Assembly: GCF_027563465.1 (NCBI RefSeq)
Contig: NZ_JAPFQA010000004.1
Location: 124,001-188,000 of the forward strand
Direction of reading: 5' to 3'
DNA length: 64,000 nt
From: Mesorhizobium qingshengii
Lineage (GTDB): Bacteria; Pseudomonadota; Alphaproteobacteria; Rhizobiales; Rhizobiaceae
Shown here: positions 27,627 through 36,156 of the stretch, piece after piece
How positions within the stretch are numbered: position 1 is the stretch's first letter
Layout of the letters: every line of letters begins with the position of its first letter
Position numbers and translations under genes: made by a program
The notes under the pieces: generated by a model
Database searches by the model: none
What the model was told of the DNA's origin: nothing
The model's input: the letters and a program-made list of their open reading frames with translations, nothing else

Positions 27627-28810
27627 ATGAGCATCCATCGGGTTTCGATCACGACTATCTCGCCGAGGCGGCGACGCTGCTGGCGCATGACGAACCGTTC
27701 CCCGGTGGCGCGGTGGTGCCGCCGATCTACCAGACCTCGCTGTTCACCTTCGCCAACTATGCCGAGATGGCCGACACCTTTGCCGGCAAGCGCAGGCAAC
27801 CAATCTATTCGCGCGGCGACAATCCGACGGTAATGGAGTTCGAGGCGCGCGTTGCCGCGCTCGAGGGTGCCGAGGCCGCGCGCGGCTTTTCCAGCGGCAT
27901 GGCGGCGATCAGCGCCACTGTGCTTGCCTTCGTCGGGGCGGGCGAGCGCATCGTGGCGGTGCGCAACTGCTACGGCGATGCCTACAGGCTGTTCGAGCGG
28001 CTTCTGCCGCGGCTCAACATCAAGGTCGACTATGTCGATGGTTCCGACCCGGATGCGGTTGCGGCAGCACTTCCCGGCGCCAAGCTGCTCTATCTGGAAA
28101 GTCCGACCTCGATGATGTTCGAGCTGCAGGACCTGCCGCATCTGACCCGGCTGGCCAGGGAGCAGGGCATCGTCACCACGATCGACAATTCGTGGGCGAC
28201 GCCGGTGTTCCAGAAGCCGATCGCGCATGGCGTCGACCTGGTGCTGCACTCGGCCTCGAAATATCTCGGCGGCCACAGCGACACCGTCGCCGGCGTGGTG
28301 GCGGGCTCCGCCGCCCATATCAGGCACATCAACGAGCAGACCTATTCCTATCTCGGCGGCAAGCTGTCGCCGTTCGAAGCCTGGCTGCTCTTGCGAGGTC
28401 TGCGCACGCTGCCGTTGCGCCTGCCGCATCACATGAAGAGCGGCCTGACCATCGCCGAACGGCTGAAGGCGCATGCCAATGTCGAGCGGGTCAATCATCC
28501 GGTCTATTCGAACCACCCGGGCAAGGCGACGCTGGCCGGCTATGCCGGACTGTTCTCCTTCGAGGTGACGGACGATATCGACATCCCCGTCTTCATCGAC
28601 GCGCTGAAATATTTCCGCATCGGCGTCAGCTGGGGCGGGCATGAAAGCCTGGTCGTGCCGGCCAAGGCGTCGCTGGAGCAGACGCCGGGACTGAATTCGA
28701 TGGCGCGCTTCGGCGTCAGCCCCCGAACCATCCGCTTCAATGTCGGATTGGAAAGTGTCGAAGACCTCTGGGCGGATGTCGCCCAGGCCTTCGAAAAAGC
28801 CAGAAAATAA
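27623..28810 (+). CDS. Cys/Met-metabolism PLP-dependent enzyme (cystathionine lyase/synthase family)
   Basis: A 395-residue fold-type I PLP enzyme. The Schiff-base lysine is in HSASKYLGGHSD (about residue 212). Other family landmarks are YSRGDNPTVMEFEARVAALEGAEA, cut here after YSRGDNPT, the GMAAIS and VRNCYGDAYRL segments, and TTIDNSWATP with the cofactor Asp. The family covers cystathionine gamma-synthase, beta- and gamma-lyases and methionine gamma-lyase. Placement between a GntR regulator and a carbohydrate-type ABC importer is unusual and points to breakdown of an imported sulfur- or amino-acid-containing compound instead of biosynthesis. That role is inference. Confidence 0.87.
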   Translation: MNEHPSGFDHDYLAEAATLLAHDEPFPGGAVVPPIYQTSLFTFANYAEMADTFAGKRRQPIYSRGDNPTVMEFEARVAALEGAEAARGFSSGMAAISATVLAFVGAGERIVAVRNCYGDAYRLFERLLPRLNIKVDYVDGSDPDAVAAALPGAKLLYLESPTSMMFELQDLPHLTRLAREQGIVTTIDNSWATPVFQKPIAHGVDLVLHSASKYLGGHSDTVAGVVAGSAAHIRHINEQTYSYLGGKLSPFEAWLLLRGLRTLPLRLPHHMKSGLTIAERLKAHANVERVNHPVYSNHPGKATLAGYAGLFSFEVTDDIDIPVFIDALKYFRIGVSWGGHESLVVPAKASLEQTPGLNSMARFGVSPRTIRFNVGLESVEDLWADVAQAFEKARK

Positions 28811-28839
28811 CAAGCGGGTTCAAAATGGGAGTCTTGAAC

Positions 28840-30117
28840 ATGAAGAAACTGACCGTCATGCTTGCCACCGTTGCGGGGCTGGCGATTTCCGCCGGGAGCG
28901 CGCTGGCCGATTCGACCCTCAAGATGGTCGAAGTCATCACCAGCCCGCCGCGCACCGAATTCCTGAAAAAGCAGATCGCCGAGTTCGAGGCGGCCAATCC
29001 CGGCGTCAAGGTCGAGCTGATCTCGCTGCCCTGGGGGCAGGCCTTCGAGAAATTCCTGACCATGGTGCAGGCCGGCGATACGCCCGACGTGGTCGAGATG
29101 CCGGAACGCTGGATGGGCCTCTATGCCAACAATGCCCAGCTCGAGGATCTTGGGCCCTACATGGCCAAGTGGGACGATGCCAAGACACTCGGCGACCGTG
29201 CCAAGCAGTTCGGCTCGACGGTCAACAACACGCAGTTCATGATCCCCTATGGCTACTATGTGAACGCGCTGTTCTGGAACAAGAAGCTGTTCAAGGAGGC
29301 CGGCCTCGACGGACCGCCGGCGACGCTTGACGATTTCATCGCCGACTCCAAGAAGATCTCGGCCTTGCCGGGCAAATATGGCTACTGCCTGCGCGGTGGG
29401 CCGGGCGCCTTCAACGGCATGCACATGTTCATGAACATCGCCGCTGGCAAGGGCGGTTACTTCAACGAGGACGGCACCTCGACCATCAACGACGAAGGCT
29501 CGGTCAAGGGCCTGCAGATGTTGGCCGACATGTACAAGGACGGACTGGCGCCGAAGGATGCGGTGAGCTGGGGCTTCAACGAGACCGTCACCGGCTTCTA
29601 TTCCGGCACCTGCGCCATGCTCAACCAGGATCCGGACGCGCTGCTCGGCATTGCCGACAAGATGAGTGCCGACGATTTTGCCGTGGCGCCGATGCCGGTC
29701 GGGCCGAGCGGCAAGTCCTATCCGACGCTGGGCTATGCCGGCTGGGCGATGTTTGCCAACTCGCAGCACAAGGACGACGCCTGGAAGCTCATGGCGACGC
29801 TGCTGTCGCCGAAGGACAATCTGGAATGGGCCAAGGAAGTCGGCGTCGTCCCGATCCACAAGGGCGCCGACCAGGATGCCCATTTCAAGACCGAGCAGTT
29901 CAAGGGATGGTTCACGGAGCTGAGCGACACCTCCAAATATGAAATGGTGACCCCGCCGACGCATCTGGAGAACCTTGGCAATTTCGTCGACCAGGTGGCG
30001 ATCAAGAACTTCCAGGAAGTGCTGCTTGGCCAGAAGACGGCCAAGGACGTCGCAGACCAATGGGCTGCCTTCCTGACCAAGGAACAGCAGGACTGGCTGG
30101 CGAAGAACAAGAAATAA
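28840..30117 (+). CDS. ABC transporter substrate-binding protein, carbohydrate type
   Basis: This 425-residue periplasmic protein belongs to the extracellular solute-binding family 1 (MalE/UgpB-like). It has a Sec signal peptide with cleavage near ALA-DS (about 23). The mature start STLKMVEVITSPPRTEFLKKQ and the IPYGYYVNALFWNKKLFKEAG motif are typical of the family. The ATG at 28840 carries GGGAG about 9 nt upstream. It lies 29 bp after the PLP gene. A RIME palindrome follows its stop codon and could stabilise its transcript so that more binding protein than permease is made. Confidence 0.9.
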   Translation: MKKLTVMLATVAGLAISAGSALADSTLKMVEVITSPPRTEFLKKQIAEFEAANPGVKVELISLPWGQAFEKFLTMVQAGDTPDVVEMPERWMGLYANNAQLEDLGPYMAKWDDAKTLGDRAKQFGSTVNNTQFMIPYGYYVNALFWNKKLFKEAGLDGPPATLDDFIADSKKISALPGKYGYCLRGGPGAFNGMHMFMNIAAGKGGYFNEDGTSTINDEGSVKGLQMLADMYKDGLAPKDAVSWGFNETVTGFYSGTCAMLNQDPDALLGIADKMSADDFAVAPMPVGPSGKSYPTLGYAGWAMFANSQHKDDAWKLMATLLSPKDNLEWAKEVGVVPIHKGADQDAHFKTEQFKGWFTELSDTSKYEMVTPPTHLENLGNFVDQVAIKNFQEVLLGQKTAKDVADQWAAFLTKEQQDWLAKNKK

Positions 30118-30126
30118 CGCCTTCTT

Positions 30127-30253
30127 CCTTCTCCCGTTTCACGGGGAGAAGGTGGCCCGATAGGGCCGGATGAGGGGCAGGCCAAGCATTTCAAGGCTCG
30201 CGCCGCTCCTCATCTGCCTGCCGGCATCTTCTCCCCCGTGAACGGGGAGAAGG
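30127..30253. repeat. RIME-type intergenic palindromic repeat
   Basis: The element begins with CCTTCTCCCG paired with ACGGGGAGAAGG (30127-30152). It continues with GGCCCGATAGGGCC and GGATGAGGGG, and ends with CTTCTCCCCCGTGAACGGGG (30228-30247) plus AGAAGG. Two large palindromes and about 127 bp match the layout of rhizobial RIME elements, known to repeat in intergenic regions. It lies inside an operon between the binding protein and permease genes. I call the class from the palindrome pattern, without a database search. Confidence 0.8.
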
Positions 30254-30299
30254 ACGCTTGTTGCCTATCCCGATGCTTCCTGGAGCCGGTCCGCAGCCC

Positions 30300-31223
30300 A
30301 TGACTTATGCCGTGTCCGAAATACGATCCGCCGGCAAGCCGCGTCGCAAGCGGCTATCCCACGCCGCTATCGAGCCATGGCTCTATCTCAGCCCGGCGAT
30401 CATCCTGCTGATCGTGGTGCTTTTGGTGCCGCTGGTCATCGGCATCAGTTATTCGTTCCGCAAGTTCTCGGCTTTCAAGTCCGAATATGTCGGGCTCGGA
30501 CAGTATCAGGCGATGCTGTCGGATCAGGTGCTGGGGCAGGCGCTGGTCAACACCTTGTGGTGGACGGCGGCCAGCCTGTTTTTCCAGTTCTTCCTCGGTC
30601 TCGGCCTGGCGCTGCTGCTCGACAAGCCTTTCCCGGGTCGCAAGGCGGTGCAGGCGCTGGTGTTCCTGCCCTGGGCGGTGCCGTCCTTCCTTTCGGGCCT
30701 GACCTGGGCCTGGCTGTTCAATCCGATCATCGGGCCGCTGCCGCATTGGCTGTTCGCGCTGGGGCTGAAGGCAGAGCCGACCAACATTCTGTCCGATCCT
30801 TCAACCGCCATGTGGGGGCCGATCATCGCCAATGTCTGGTTCGGCATTCCTTTCTTCGCCATCACGCTTTTGGCGGCGCTGAAATCCATTCCATCCGAGT
30901 TGCACGAGGCAGCGGCGATCGACGGCGCTTCTCCCTGGCAGCGCTTCACCAAGGTCACGCTGCCGTTCCTGGCGCCGACCATCGCCATCACCGTCATGCT
31001 GCGCACCATCTGGATCGCCACCTTCGCCGACCTGATCTTCGTCATGACAGAGGGCGGACCGGCCGGCTCGACCACCACGGTGCCGGTCTACATCTATGTC
31101 AGCGCCTTCAAGTCGCTGGACAAGGGCTATGCGTCGGCGGTGGCCGTGCTGCTGCTCGTCCTGCTCATTGCCTATGCGATTGCGCTGATCGGCATCCGTC
31201 GCACACTGGTGAGGCACGTCTGA
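30300..31223 (+). CDS. ABC transporter permease, MalF/UgpA type
   Basis: This 307-residue inner membrane permease has six predicted helices. The binding-protein-dependent transport (EAA) loop is EAAAIDGASPWQRFTKVTLP (about 208-227), the coupling site to the ATPase. The N-terminus, SEIRSAGKPRRKRLSHAA, is cytosolic and positive. The ATG at 30300 was chosen because the open frame upstream runs into the RIME element. It overlaps the next permease start by one base (TGATG). Confidence 0.92.
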   Translation: MTYAVSEIRSAGKPRRKRLSHAAIEPWLYLSPAIILLIVVLLVPLVIGISYSFRKFSAFKSEYVGLGQYQAMLSDQVLGQALVNTLWWTAASLFFQFFLGLGLALLLDKPFPGRKAVQALVFLPWAVPSFLSGLTWAWLFNPIIGPLPHWLFALGLKAEPTNILSDPSTAMWGPIIANVWFGIPFFAITLLAALKSIPSELHEAAAIDGASPWQRFTKVTLPFLAPTIAITVMLRTIWIATFADLIFVMTEGGPAGSTTTVPVYIYVSAFKSLDKGYASAVAVLLLVLLIAYAIALIGIRRTLVRHV

Positions 31224-32071
31224 TGATCGCAGGACGTTCAGCCTCGCAGCGCTTCCTTGGCGGCATCGGCCTCTATGCCGCCATCGCCGCCTATGTGATC
31301 TTCGCCCTGTTTCCGATCTACTGGACGCTGAAGATCTCGGTCACGCCGGAGCGGCTTCTCTATTCCGAAGGCATCACTTTCTGGCCGTCGCAAATGACGT
31401 TGCAGAACTTCGTCACTGTGCTCGATGCCACCGATTTCCCGCGTTATTTCCTCAACAGCGTCATCGTCTCGGTATCGACCGCGGCCCTGGTGACGGTCGT
31501 TGCGACGCTCGCCGGTTACGCCATGTCGCGTTTCACCTTTCGCGGCAAGGCGGCGCTGGCGCTGATGCTGCTTTTGACCCAGACCTTTCCGCTGGTGATG
31601 GTCATTCCGCCGATCTACCGCGTGATGGGACAGATCGGTCTGATCAACAGCCTGACCGGGCTGATCATCATCTACACCGCCTTCAACACCGCCTTCGCCA
31701 CCTTCCTGATGCAGTCCTTCTTCGATGGTATTCCGAAGGACCTGGAAGAGGCGGCAATGATCGACGGCTGCACGCGTGCACAAGCGATGCGCAAGGTGAT
31801 CGTGCCGCTGACGCTGCCGGGCATGGGTGCGACGCTGGGGTTTGTCTTCACCGCCGCGTGGAGCGAGCTTTTGTTCGCGCTGATGCTGATCTCCAGCGAC
31901 GACCAGAAGACCTTTGCCGTCGGCCTGCTCACCTTCATCGGCAAGTTCGCCGTCGACTGGGGGCAGATGATGGCGGCGTCCATCCTGGCGCTGATCCCGG
32001 TCTGCATCTTCTTCGCCTTCCTGCAACGCTATCTCGTCACCGGCCTGACCGCCGGCGCCGTCAAAGGATAG
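31223..32071 (+). CDS. ABC transporter permease, MalG/UgpE type
   Basis: This 282-residue second permease has six helices and the EAA loop EEAAMIDGCTRAQAMRKVIVP (about 180-200). The ATG at 31223 overlaps the stop of the first permease by one base. It pairs with the MalF-type subunit to form the translocation pore. The ATPase gene begins 4 bp after its stop. Nothing unusual in length or motif. Confidence 0.92.
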   Translation: MIAGRSASQRFLGGIGLYAAIAAYVIFALFPIYWTLKISVTPERLLYSEGITFWPSQMTLQNFVTVLDATDFPRYFLNSVIVSVSTAALVTVVATLAGYAMSRFTFRGKAALALMLLLTQTFPLVMVIPPIYRVMGQIGLINSLTGLIIIYTAFNTAFATFLMQSFFDGIPKDLEEAAMIDGCTRAQAMRKVIVPLTLPGMGATLGFVFTAAWSELLFALMLISSDDQKTFAVGLLTFIGKFAVDWGQMMAASILALIPVCIFFAFLQRYLVTGLTAGAVKG

Positions 32072-32075
32072 ATCG

Positions 32076-33143
32076 ATGGCCTCTGTTACGCTCGAAAAAG
32101 TCCGCAAGGACTATGGCGCCGTCCGCGTCCTGCACGCGGTCGACCTTGAGATCGCCGACGGCGAGTTCGTCGTCCTCGTCGGGCCGTCCGGCTGCGGCAA
32201 GTCGACTTTGCTGCGCATGATCGCGGGGCTGGAAGAGGCTTCCGGTGGCGAGATCCGCATCGGCGAGCGGCTGGTCAACGACGTCGCGCCGAAGGACCGC
32301 GACATCGCCATGGTGTTCCAGTCCTACGCGCTCTATCCGCATATGGATGTGTCGAAGAACATGGGCTTCAGCCTGCTCCTGAAGAAGGCGGAGAAGACCA
32401 CGATCGACGCGCGGGTGGACGGCGCCGCCAAGCGGCTCGGGTTGGACACCTTCCTGCAACGCCTGCCGCGGCAATTGTCCGGTGGCCAGCGCCAGCGCGT
32501 CGCCATGGGGCGCGCCATCGTGCGCGATCCCAAGGTGTTCCTGTTCGATGAGCCGCTTTCCAACCTCGACGCCAAGCTGCGCGTCCATATGCGCGCCGAA
32601 ATCAAGGCGCTGCACCAGCAATTGAAGACGACCTCGGTCTATGTCACCCACGACCAGATCGAGGCGATGACCATGGCCGACCGGATCGTCGTCATGCATG
32701 ACGGGATGATCCAGCAGGTCGGTGCGCCGCTCGATCTCTATGACCGGCCGGCCAACATGTTCGTCGCCGGCTTCATCGGCTCACCGGGCATGAATTTCCT
32801 GCCGGCGACGGTTCGCAACGGCGGGAAGTCAGAAGCGGTGCTGGCCGACGGCCAGACACTGCGGCTGCCGGACGGCCTGCCGCTGAAGGATGGCGACGCG
32901 ATAACCGTCGGCCTGAGGCCCGAGCATATCCGGCTGGCGGATGACGGTGCGCTGCAGGGCGAGGTGGTGGTGGTGGAGCCGCTCGGCCTGTCGACGCAGT
33001 TCTATGTCAAGCTGGCCGGCCAGCTGCTTTGCGTCTTCGCCATGGGCCGTGCCGGCGTGAAGCCCGGCGACATCGTGCGGCTGTCAGCCGATCCGGCCTC
33101 GCTGCATCTGTTCGATCCGAAAGGCGGCGATCGCATCGGCTGA
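32076..33143 (+). CDS. ABC transporter ATP-binding protein, UgpC/MsmK type
   Basis: This 355-residue ATPase powers the importer. Walker A is GPSGCGKST (about 38-46), the Q-loop is in MVFQSYALYPHMDV, the signature is LSGGQRQRVAMGRAI (about 135) and Walker B is VFLFDEPLSNLDA. A C-terminal TOBE/OB regulatory domain covers about 240-355 (GLRPEHIRLADDG). The type is the shared carbohydrate ATPase. It is the last gene of the gntR-PLP-ABC operon, ended by the strong hairpin at 33186. Confidence 0.93.
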   Translation: MASVTLEKVRKDYGAVRVLHAVDLEIADGEFVVLVGPSGCGKSTLLRMIAGLEEASGGEIRIGERLVNDVAPKDRDIAMVFQSYALYPHMDVSKNMGFSLLLKKAEKTTIDARVDGAAKRLGLDTFLQRLPRQLSGGQRQRVAMGRAIVRDPKVFLFDEPLSNLDAKLRVHMRAEIKALHQQLKTTSVYVTHDQIEAMTMADRIVVMHDGMIQQVGAPLDLYDRPANMFVAGFIGSPGMNFLPATVRNGGKSEAVLADGQTLRLPDGLPLKDGDAITVGLRPEHIRLADDGALQGEVVVVEPLGLSTQFYVKLAGQLLCVFAMGRAGVKPGDIVRLSADPASLHLFDPKGGDRIG

Positions 33144-33185
33144 GGGAACTCAGCCCGGGCTGAGGGCACCCCAGCCCACGGTGCT

Positions 33186-33221
33186 AACAAAAACGCCGCC
33201 CAATGGGCGGCGTTTTTGTTT
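33186..33221. terminator. perfect bidirectional terminator
   Basis: Sixteen-base arms AACAAAAACGCCGCCC (33186-33201) and GGGCGGCGTTTTTGTT (33205-33220) are exact complements around the loop AAT. The arms supply A and T tracts on both strands. It stands between the ABC operon and rpmG, which converge here, so it terminates both. Confidence 0.9.
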
Positions 33222-33239
33222 GCGGAGGGCAAACCCAGA

Positions 33240-33407
33240 TTACTTGATCTTGGTTTCCTTGAATTCGACGTGCTTCTTGGCGACCGGGTCGTACTTGCGG
33301 AACGACAGCTTGTCGGTCTTGGTGCGGCTGTTCTTGCTGGTCACGTAGAAGAAACCGGTGTCGGCGGTCGACAGAAGCTTGATCTTGATGTTTGCGGCTT
33401 TGGCCAT
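33240..33407 (-). CDS. rpmG: 50S ribosomal protein L33
   Basis: This 55-residue ribosomal protein starts [20 protein letters not shown] and holds [20 protein letters not shown], which is the L33 core, followed by a Lys-rich end. It lacks the Cys pairs of zinc-type L33, so it is the zinc-free form. A promoter with TTGACT and TATGTG is visible about 80 bp upstream. It ends at the shared bidirectional terminator. Confidence 0.96.
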   Translation of the reverse strand: MAKAANIKIKLLSTADTGFFYVTSKNSRTKTDKLSFRKYDPVAKKHVEFKETKIK

Positions 33408-33486
33408 GATATCAGTCCATTAATGTTCGTGGAGTTTTGGCCGCTGGAGCACGGGCAAACACCCGGACGCGGGAAACTTGGCGCGA

Positions 33487-33514
33487 CACATAAAGAACGC
33501 GCCCGGAAAGTCAA
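33487..33514 (-). promoter_or_regulatory. rpmG promoter
   Basis: On the minus strand the -35 TTGACT (33514-33509) and the -10 TATGTG (33492-33487) are 16 bp apart. The expected transcript start near 33480 leaves a leader of about 70 nt. Confidence 0.55.
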
Positions 33515-33562
33515 GCCCGGCGGAGTTGATGTGGCCCGCCGCGGCCGGAAAACGGCTTCAAA

Positions 33563-34021
33563 TCATGCTGTTTCCGCCTCGGGCGCGGCGACCTTCTTCC
33601 AGTCTCCGGTCGTGTTCCACCAGCGATTCGGATTGGCGCGGTCGTCCAGTCCCTTGGAACGGCTGGCAAGGATCGGCTGGAGGCGGATCACCGGTTCCTG
33701 ATAGGAGTGGGCCTGGAAAATCGCTTCGACGACACGGGCGGCCAATGCCTGGTCGTCGGGCAGTTCGAACGAAACCTCCACCGTGCCAGGGCGTCGCCGC
33801 AATTCGGTTTCGGCACCGGCGGCAGCACCGTCGAGTGGCCTGTAGCGCTCGATGCCATGCGCCGACTGATAGGCGTTGCGGTCATACTTGCCCATGACCA
33901 GCGGCGCTATCGCTACCACCGCATCCATGATGCGGTCGACATCGGCGGCCGGCGCCTGGAAACTCACAAGCAGGAGCAGTGTCATTCGCAACGAAGTGGT
34001 TTCAAAGCCGCTGTCGATCAT
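33563..34021 (-). CDS. conserved hypothetical protein, resembling the CutA/NIF3-like insert domain
   Basis: A 152-residue cytosolic protein. Segments KYDRNAYQSAHGIERYRPLDG and, near residue 105, AIFQAHSYQEPVIRLQP resemble the ferredoxin-like CutA/NIF3 insert domain (G-x-ER-x-P-L-x-G, then H-x-Y-x-EP). The ATG at 34021 has TTGAGGA upstream; Met13 at 33985 is the alternative. No catalytic residues are evident. Similar short proteins are sometimes mislabelled as RtxA toxin parts; nothing here supports a toxin. Confidence 0.65.
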   Translation of the reverse strand: MIDSGFETTSLRMTLLLLVSFQAPAADVDRIMDAVVAIAPLVMGKYDRNAYQSAHGIERYRPLDGAAAGAETELRRRPGTVEVSFELPDDQALAARVVEAIFQAHSYQEPVIRLQPILASRSKGLDDRANPNRWWNTTGDWKKVAAPEAETA

Positions 34022-34070
34022 GGGAGTGTCCTCAACTTCAGGTGTCTTGAGGCAACTTTATAGCCGGGGG

Positions 34071-34094
34071 CTGCTGACATGGTTCTGTCAGCAG
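34071..34094. terminator. 9-bp stem hairpin after the MFS gene
   Basis: CTGCTGACA (34071-34079) pairs exactly with TGTCAGCAG (34086-34094). It is 41 bp past the stop of the minus-strand MFS gene. There is no T-run, so a 3' protecting hairpin is as likely as a terminator. Confidence 0.45.
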
Positions 34095-34135
34095 CCTGCC
34101 ATCACGCCACTGTGGAATGCGGCGGCTCGGTCGCG

Positions 34136-35314
34136 CTACAGGACAATCTTGCGGATCAGCCTGACGCAGACGAGGGCTACATAGGCGGCGAAGAACAGGC
34201 CGAGCGACCAGCCGAAGCCGGACGGACCGAACGCGTCCATGCCGATGCCGATCGCCTGCGGGCCGAGCACCATGCCGACGCCATAGCAAAGCACGAAGGC
34301 GGCATTGGCGGATGCCAGTTCGTGGCCGGAAAGCTGCGAGCCGAGATGGGCAAGGCCGATCGTGTACATGGCAGCGACGACACCACCCCAGACGAACAGA
34401 AGCGCGGCCATCAGGTGCCAGTTCTCGGCGAAGAAGGGCATGAAGATCGTGCCGGCAAGGCCGACAGTGGCGCAGGCCAGCAGCAGATAGCGGCGGTCGC
34501 TGACGCGGTCGCTGATCATGCCGATGGGGATCTGCAACAGCACATTGCCGAGACCGATCATGGTCAAGAGAAGGGCCGCGTCGGCTTCGGAATAGCCGAT
34601 GCGGTTGCCGTAGACCGGGAACAGCGCAAAGCCGCCGGTTTCGACCGCGCCAAACACCAGCACCGCGGCGGTCGCCGTCGGCACCAGCCAGATGTAGCGG
34701 AGGAAGTTGCTTGTCTCGCCGTCGGAGACGATCGTCGGGCTCTCATTGCGCGCCGCCAGCACGGGTATCGCGGCCAACGTCACCAATCCGATGATGACGC
34801 CGAAAGGCCTGAAGCCGGAGCTGCCGAGATGGGCGAACAGCCACGGTCCGGCGGCAAAGCCGAGCGACAAGACAGTGGCGTAGATGCCGAGGACAAGGCC
34901 ACGCCGGTGTGGCGGCGCCGAGGTGCTGATCCAGAATTCCGACAGGATGAACAGCACCGTCAGCGCGATATGCAGCACGATGCGCAGTGGGAACCACATC
35001 CAGAAATCCGGCGCGAAATGGAAGCCGACAAACGCCAGGGCGCCGGCGGCAATCATGGCAATCATGGTCCAGGCGACGCCGAACCGCATGGCGAGCGGTG
35101 TGGCCAGCGGCGCACCGGCGATCGATGCCAGGCCAGCGACGGCCGTGTTGAGGCCGATCATCGAAGCCGAATGGCCACGCGTTTCCAGGATGACGCTGAG
35201 CAGTGGCATGCCGAGGCCGATGGCGATGCCGACGACGCTGATCGACGAGATCGCCGCCACCATCGGCAGCCAGTGTACGCGCTCGTCGCCCTGTGGTTGG
35301 GTATCGACCGTCAT
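34136..35314 (-). CDS. MFS transporter
   Basis: This 392-residue inner membrane protein has twelve predicted helices in two halves. The cytosolic loop 2-3 begins around APLATPLAMRFGVAWTM and the mid-loop around 190-205. Helix 8-9 has GMISDRVSDRRYLLLA, a variant of the MFS G-x-x-x-D-R-x-x-R-R motif. The substrate is unknown; it resembles sugar-efflux or YcaD-type members. It starts 15 bp after the NUDIX gene stop, so it probably shares that transcript. Confidence 0.87.
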   Translation of the reverse strand: MTVDTQPQGDERVHWLPMVAAISSISVVGIAIGLGMPLLSVILETRGHSASMIGLNTAVAGLASIAGAPLATPLAMRFGVAWTMIAMIAAGALAFVGFHFAPDFWMWFPLRIVLHIALTVLFILSEFWISTSAPPHRRGLVLGIYATVLSLGFAAGPWLFAHLGSSGFRPFGVIIGLVTLAAIPVLAARNESPTIVSDGETSNFLRYIWLVPTATAAVLVFGAVETGGFALFPVYGNRIGYSEADAALLLTMIGLGNVLLQIPIGMISDRVSDRRYLLLACATVGLAGTIFMPFFAENWHLMAALLFVWGGVVAAMYTIGLAHLGSQLSGHELASANAAFVLCYGVGMVLGPQAIGIGMDAFGPSGFGWSLGLFFAAYVALVCVRLIRKIVL

Positions 35315-35329
35315 GGGATGCTGGACACT

Positions 35330-36070
35330 CTACAGAAGTTCGCGGGTGAAGCGGTTGCGGACAAGCCGGTAAAAGGGCACCGGGCCGCCCGGACGCAGCA
35401 GCGGATCATGGGCGAGCCGTTTTTCCAGCTCGTCCAGGATCATCCGGGTGATGTCGGGAATGTCAGCTTCCCTGGCCTTGGCAAGCGGCAGCCAGACTAG
35501 CTCTTCGAGTTCATTGGTCGGACCGCCACCGGGCAGTTCGACCGCGACATCGTCGCGCCAGGCGCTGAAGAACCGCGTGTCGAAACGGCGCACCCGGTTG
35601 GGCGGCGTGATGGCGCGCGCGATGAAGCGCAGCATGTCCAGAGAGGGCCGCACGCCGTGTTCGGCAAAGCCTTGCCAATCGGCCCTGGCCGTGGCGAAGG
35701 CGCCTTTGCGGCCGATCAGCAGCCCGGCTTCTTCATAGGTCTCGCGGATCGCCGACAAGGCGATGGCGCGGGCCCGGGCCGTGCTCGTGCGGCCGGGACC
35801 GGCGAGGAGCTTTGCTTCCTGTTCCGGGTGCAAGGCGGTCGCGATCGGGATGCGGCTGTCGGCTGGGTCGGTACGGCCGCCGGGAAAGACGAACTTGCCT
35901 GGCATGAAGGCATGGCCGGCGTGGCGGCGGCCCAACAAGACCAGAACCTCATCGCCCCTGCGGTCGAGAAGGATCAGGGTTGCCGCGTCGCGCGGGCGAA
36001 TTGGCTGGTCGCTATGAGCGATCATGCTCCGCTCGATCCTGTCGACTTCCGCCTTGGTCATACCGTCCAT
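35330..36070 (-). CDS. NUDIX hydrolase (NUDT7/19-like)
   Basis: This 246-residue hydrolase has the NUDIX core RETYEEAGLLIG (about 108-119). Before it is PGGRTDPAD, separated by a longer insert than usual, a layout typical of the NUDT19/CoA-pyrophosphatase-like group. The Glu usually seven residues before the Arg is not in place. The family cleaves nucleoside diphosphate-linked compounds such as CoA or acyl-CoA, so the substrate is inferred only. It follows DUF983 and precedes the MFS gene on one strand with small gaps. Confidence 0.85.
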   Translation of the reverse strand: MDGMTKAEVDRIERSMIAHSDQPIRPRDAATLILLDRRGDEVLVLLGRRHAGHAFMPGKFVFPGGRTDPADSRIPIATALHPEQEAKLLAGPGRTSTARARAIALSAIRETYEEAGLLIGRKGAFATARADWQGFAEHGVRPSLDMLRFIARAITPPNRVRRFDTRFFSAWRDDVAVELPGGGPTNELEELVWLPLAKAREADIPDITRMILDELEKRLAHDPLLRPGGPVPFYRLVRNRFTRELL

Positions 36071-36156
36071 GCGCAGGACCTAGCGGAAACTTCTGGCAAG
36101 CGAAAGTGGCCTTTCACGGTCGGTATGTTGCGCCAGCGCGCGCAGCCGAGCTTGGC

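Noticed and set aside
30118..30257. Insertion sequence or phage attachment site at the inverted repeats inside the ABC operon
   Set aside because: There is no transposase or target duplication; the pattern fits a RIME element.
33563..34021. RtxA-type toxin label for the 152-residue protein
   Set aside because: It is short, has no RTX repeats or secretion signal, and looks like a CutA/NIF3-type fold.
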